Shown here: positions 37,167 to 40,262 of the stretch, piece by piece | How the letters are laid out: each line of letters begins with the position of its first letter | How positions within the stretch are numbered: position 1 is the stretch's first letter | NCBI GenBank assembly: GCA_946481345.1 | Contig: CAMLMY010000018.1 | Span: 1-40,262, forward strand | Length of the DNA: 40,262 bases | Direction: 5' to 3' | From: an uncultured Gilliamella sp. | Lineage (GTDB): Bacteria > Pseudomonadota > Gammaproteobacteria > Enterobacterales > Orbaceae | Made by a program: the position numbers and the translations under genes | The notes under the pieces: model-generated | Database searches by the model: none | Seen by the model: only the letters and a program-made list of their open reading frames with translations | Told to the model about the DNA's origin: nothing

Positions 37167-37214
37167 AAATTCATTTTGACCTTTATCATAAAGGGTTTAA
37201 GTGAATTTTTTTTT
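37167..37214 (+). terminator. Terminator downstream of tRNA-Ser
   Basis: A long imperfect hairpin. Arms AAATTCATTTTGACCTTTAT (37167-37186) and ATAAAGG...TGAATTT (37188-37208) are followed by an unbroken T run to 37214. Position and T tract fit an intrinsic terminator for the tRNA transcript. Confidence 0.6.
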
Positions 37215-37351
37215 GCTTTCATTTTTATTATTCATTCCAATTGATCAAGTCTGATCCCTTTTTGACTGAGTTCTAGACTACTTTTCGTGGTGTCCAGTCG
37301 TTGCTTCGCATGATACCCCCCAACAATGAACCTCACAATACAGCAGACAAC

Positions 37352-37545
37352 TTAAACAGCGGAACTAAGCTTAGCCAAAGAAAATAGACTCTCAAGTAAA
37401 CCAATGGTTTGACGTAACGGGAATTGAAATAGTCTTTTATTGTTAAACAACACTCAATAGCTTGATCAGAATAAGTAGCAGATCTCCCCTGCTTTTTAAA
37501 TTCATCTAAACAATTATCAATATTATTTCGATAAGTATCAAGCAT
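37352..37545 (-). pseudogene. Frameshifted IS5-family transposase remnant
   Basis: The minus strand reads RSATYSDQAIECCLTIKDYF and then, one frame over, QFPLRQTIGLLESLFSLAKL. Together these form the conserved N-terminal block of IS5-type DDE transposases (YSD-AI---L-lK--F-LPLRQT-G-l-Sl). A missing T near 37425-37431 (TATTTC for TATTTTC) causes the frameshift, and a stop follows at 37352-37354. The catalytic part is absent. Homology begins near 37515; the ATG at 37545 lies within the neighbouring YhcG remnant. No intact insertion-sequence ends were found. Confidence 0.7.
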
Positions 37546-37727
37546 TTTAGCCGGCGATGAAAAAAGTAAAATCTATTTTTGAAGCAATAATCATCAATTC
37601 TCAGTTTACATTGTTGGGCGGAAAAGGCAAAGTCGTCGCCAAGTTCAAGCAGAAAATTTGTAAGATGTTCGATCAATACTTTTTCAAAATCGGACTCTGA
37701 AGATTGATCTTTTATATTGACAAATAT
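37527..37727 (-). pseudogene. Decayed YhcG (DUF1016) PDDEXK nuclease fragment
   Basis: The minus-strand frame gives FVNIKDQSSESDFEKVLIEH, then LTNFLLELGDDFAFSAQQ, and ends near FFHRRLKCLILIE. This matches the C-terminal nuclease domain of YhcG proteins (FLLELGxGFxFVxRQ ... FYIDLVFYHRRLKCLVLIDLK). The nuclease residues are gone: the IDLVF aspartate region reads KNRFYF, and the E-x-K strand reads LIEII before a stop. No start codon exists. It is fused to the IS remnant, suggesting an old insertion into this gene. The 235 bases from 37728 to the next gene hold nothing else recognisable. Confidence 0.65.
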
Positions 37728-37962
37728 TTACTATAAAACAGATAATCGATATTGTAAAAATAATAAATCAATGTATTCGTTCTTTGTAACAAAAGTTATT
37801 TATAGCTTTCTTATCTTGAAAATTAAATAAATATGGAGCATATCAAATATTATTTATTGATTAAACTTAAATCCATTAACAATTAATGATTTAGAAAATT
37901 AATTCTATTTTATATATAGATTTGTTTTGTTAAATATTTTTCTGATAATGATGGAGCGGAGA

Positions 37963-38823
37963 ATGGTAAATAAACTACAATCATATCATTGCTGTTTCCA
38001 TGATGATTATTTCAAAAACATCATAACTAAATATTTTCAATTTAATTATATAAATATAGTAATTAATGCTGCAAATAGAAATTACAAGGTTGATCTATTT
38101 TACAATGAAATTGATAAAATATACCAAATTGGTGTCATAGGTTATGGCGGTATATTTCCAGCACCACAGAGTTGTTTTGTTCTTGAAGAAATAATTGTTA
38201 ATCTAAAAATTATCCATGATATAGACATAAAAAAAATAATAATCCCTCCACTTTTTCCTTGCGAACTTTCTGTAGAAAACCTAAATAAGTATCTGAAAAC
38301 AGAAATGACTACTCAAATAATTGTAATGCAAGAGTTTAGAGAGTTGGGTTATCGCTTATTTAAAGGTAGTGTGAGAACAGATATTAGATGCGCAGAAAAA
38401 AATCAAATAACAGTTCATTGTTATAATAAAAATAATCGTAGTGAATTAGTGTTTTTTTATGATTTATATATAAAAACCATGAAAAAAGTTAATGCTAATT
38501 ATTGTATCAGTTTGCCTTTAATCGAAGATTTGCTTAATGATGAAAGAAATGCAGAACTATATTTAGCTTACTATAATGGCAAAATTGTATCAGGTAGTAT
38601 TATATTAAAATCAAAAAATAATATCTTTTATTGGATAAACGCTAGTGATAGTGTTTCATTGAAATTTAAACCAAATCATAAAGTACTCTCCCATATTATT
38701 ACTAAGTATTCAGATATTGATTATATCAACTTGGGGTTTTCACATAGTGATACATTAAGACAATTTAAAAAAACATGGGGAGCTAAGGATTTTAAATATT
38801 ATGTGTTTGAAAAATCATTTTAA
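37963..38823 (+). CDS. FemAB/GNAT-like acyl- or aminoacyl-transferase
   Basis: A 286-residue predicted cytosolic protein. The C-terminal half has the shape of FemAB/BioF2-type GNAT domains: LVFFYDLYIKTMKKVNANY, AELYLAYYNGKIVSGSIIL, FYWINASDSV and the end segment INLGFSHSDTLRQFKKTWGAK. The N-terminal GYGGIFPAP loop also resembles FemAB-type proteins. Such enzymes attach amino acids or acyl groups to peptides, peptidoglycan precursors or sugars; the substrate is unknown. I chose ATG 37963 because GGAG lies 6 bases upstream; in-frame starts at 37927 and 37948 are poorer. Codon use is strongly AT-biased compared with the core genes, suggesting transfer. The next gene follows after 54 bases. Confidence 0.6.
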   Translation: MVNKLQSYHCCFHDDYFKNIITKYFQFNYINIVINAANRNYKVDLFYNEIDKIYQIGVIGYGGIFPAPQSCFVLEEIIVNLKIIHDIDIKKIIIPPLFPCELSVENLNKYLKTEMTTQIIVMQEFRELGYRLFKGSVRTDIRCAEKNQITVHCYNKNNRSELVFFYDLYIKTMKKVNANYCISLPLIEDLLNDERNAELYLAYYNGKIVSGSIILKSKNNIFYWINASDSVSLKFKPNHKVLSHIITKYSDIDYINLGFSHSDTLRQFKKTWGAKDFKYYVFEKSF

Positions 38824-38877
38824 ATATTATCGTTTGTTACAAAATTAATTATTAGTTCAATTAACTAAGGAGTAACT

Positions 38878-40191
38878 ATGAAATCAGTATTTTTTATACC
38901 AACAAATAGAAGTATTAAAGATAGTGTTAGTAGTTATATTAAGGAGATTTTATACGCAAATGATGTCTTGCAAGTTAATATTCCTTTAATTGTAGTTGAA
39001 ACCAATGAATTTTCATCTATAGAAAATAATGAAATTATTAAATCATTAAAAAATCAATATCCAAAATTGAATATTCTACATCTATCTGTTGATGTACAGA
39101 AAAAATACTTTAAGTCACTTTTTAAAGGTATGGATGATGATTTCTATAAGATTTTTACTTATACAGGTACCGATTATGCTACTGCTATGAATAAATTAGG
39201 TTTATTTGCGTGTTCAATGGAAGCTAACGCCTATCATAGAAGAGATTCTGATACTTGTTTGTTATTTGATAGAAGGAGTGAAGCTAGGGAAGTCTATCCA
39301 ATTGAGTATGAGTTAAAGTATTTAGGTAAACCAATAATGGAAATAGTTAATGACTTGGATATCAAAAATCTTAAACAAGATATAAACAATAAAAGACGAA
39401 TACTTGTGGTTGGAGGGAATTACTTAGGTGAGTGGAATCTTGATGTAAAAGATTTTGCAAAAGTGTCGTATGACTATATTTATAAAATATATGAACTACT
39501 TGGTTTTAAATCTGAGCATATTATTGATATTTGCGATGATATATTCAAATTAGAACAACCCGTTCCTCAAAATGATGTTATTTCCTTAGTTACTTCTGTT
39601 GACGATGGGTGTAATCCTGACTGTGGTAATGTTAGTGTCTATCGACTATTTGAGTTTCTACCAAACTTACCTGGTAAAAATACATTAGCAGCGGATTATT
39701 TCGCTTTTGATACCTCGACTGCATTAGGCTACCCATCTGTACATCATACTAGACCCGTGTTTCATGAATATCATGATGAAAGATTTGAGTATGATAAAAA
39801 ACTAAAATATTGGTATGGGATGTTAAAATTTGCAGATTATTTTTCATTATATGGAAGTATCTATAATGATAAGCTTATTGATAACTTTTGTGATTATGAT
39901 GATTGCTTGGTTTCTCAACAAATGTGTGAGTCTCTTTCTGAAAAAATAGCATCATTTGCTTCTAATGATACTAAAAGAGAAGAGCATATAATCAGAATTA
40001 TTGATGAAGTATTATTAAAATTCGATGAAAATTATTCAAAGATAGGACAAGAATTAAGGAAAGTCACTGCAAAATGTATTGCCGAATGTAATGAAGAATA
40101 CTTCTTACACGTTAAACTCTTAAAAAACTGGAGTAAAATCATAGTACAGGCCAAGAACATTAATTTGATGGATTTTATTGTTGATCATTAA
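38878..40191 (+). CDS. Putative GT-A-fold glycosyltransferase-like protein (uncharacterised)
   Basis: I do not recognise a named function for this 437-residue protein. It opens with a beta-strand/helix start (SVFFIPTNRSIKDSV). A helix then leads into HRRDSD (120-125), where Asp-Ser-Asp looks like the metal-binding DXD of GT-A glycosyltransferases, preceded by a helix as in that fold. Later come ILVVGGNYLGEW (175-186), a Cys/Asp-rich segment VDDGCNPDCGN (241-251), NTLAADYFAFD (268-278) and HHTRPVFHEYHDER (289-302). From memory the pattern recalls DUF6271-type proteins of actinobacterial biosynthetic clusters; a profile search must decide. No membrane segment. AAGGAG precedes the ATG. It is likely co-transcribed with the FemAB-like gene. 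Confidence 0.5.
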   Translation: MKSVFFIPTNRSIKDSVSSYIKEILYANDVLQVNIPLIVVETNEFSSIENNEIIKSLKNQYPKLNILHLSVDVQKKYFKSLFKGMDDDFYKIFTYTGTDYATAMNKLGLFACSMEANAYHRRDSDTCLLFDRRSEAREVYPIEYELKYLGKPIMEIVNDLDIKNLKQDINNKRRILVVGGNYLGEWNLDVKDFAKVSYDYIYKIYELLGFKSEHIIDICDDIFKLEQPVPQNDVISLVTSVDDGCNPDCGNVSVYRLFEFLPNLPGKNTLAADYFAFDTSTALGYPSVHHTRPVFHEYHDERFEYDKKLKYWYGMLKFADYFSLYGSIYNDKLIDNFCDYDDCLVSQQMCESLSEKIASFASNDTKREEHIIRIIDEVLLKFDENYSKIGQELRKVTAKCIAECNEEYFLHVKLLKNWSKIIVQAKNINLMDFIVDH

Positions 40192-40262
40192 GTAAAATTA
40201 ATATTCTTATGCATACAATTAGAAATACAGTTAAAAATTCCTGACATTGTTTACAATAACCC
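40192..40262. other. Window end after the GT-like gene
   Basis: These 71 AT-rich bases contain no terminator or gene start, so the operon may continue beyond the window. Confidence 0.3.

Noticed and set aside
36998-37222. 74-codon minus-strand reading frame
   Set aside because: It runs antisense across the complete tRNA-Ser gene and its terminator, with no ribosome binding site or known motif.

Overview
The window is AT-rich DNA from a gammaproteobacterium. Its proteins and gene order resemble Enterobacterales (trxB-cydD-cydC, rsfS-rlmH, ybeY-corC-lnt next to gltIJKL, nadR-pnuC, ftsB-ispD-ispF-truD-pcm). The low GC, the compact spacing and the rearranged neighbourhoods fit Orbaceae such as the insect-gut symbiont Gilliamella. 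That assignment is an inference from gene content and base composition.

Layout. A truncated tRNA-Lys (1-54) is followed by 545 bases without a gene, then two Sel1-repeat envelope proteins. A secreted GH3 beta-glycosidase (2429-4390, minus) follows. Its leader carries a perfect CRP palindrome, a likely promoter and a BglG/LicT-type antitermination target (RAT) overlapping a 17-bp terminator stem. Next on the minus strand are a LysE/ArgO-type exporter, an APC amino-acid or polyamine permease and a YhfA-type OsmC protein, with a divergent TauE/SafE permease. An accessory pair follows: a GNAT protein with a PUA/EVE-like C-terminus, overlapping an ASCH protein. Then come three tandem 221-bp units that grew out of the 3' end and terminator of mltB.

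10.8-15.2 kb holds mltB, ldhA, ampG and a nitroreductase. MltB releases anhydromuropeptides and AmpG imports them, so two steps of murein turnover sit side by side. 15.6-27.3 kb is a plus-strand block: trxB-cydDC, rsfS-rlmH-ybeY-corC-lnt and the gltIJKL glutamate/aspartate ABC transporter. Intercistronic hairpins after ybeY and after gltI probably tune mRNA levels. Convergent to it are recD and a DUF4139 protein, then divergent nadR-pnuC (NAD salvage). The minus-strand operon tusE-ftsB-ispD-ispF-truD-pcm covers tRNA thiolation, division, isoprenoid synthesis, pseudouridylation and protein repair. surE is missing from its usual place between truD and pcm.

The last 3 kb, behind tRNA-Ser(UGA) and its terminator, look like an island. 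They hold a decayed IS5-type transposase, a decayed YhcG (DUF1016) nuclease fragment, and two intact AT-rich genes. One encodes a FemAB/GNAT-like acyl- or aminoacyl-transferase. The other is a 437-residue protein with a DXD-type motif that suggests a GT-A glycosyltransferase fold. The cluster may continue beyond the window.

The strongest observations are the CRP + RAT/terminator switch in front of a secreted GH3 enzyme, the mltB-tail tandem array, the GNAT-PUA/ASCH pair and the FemAB-like/GT-like pair.
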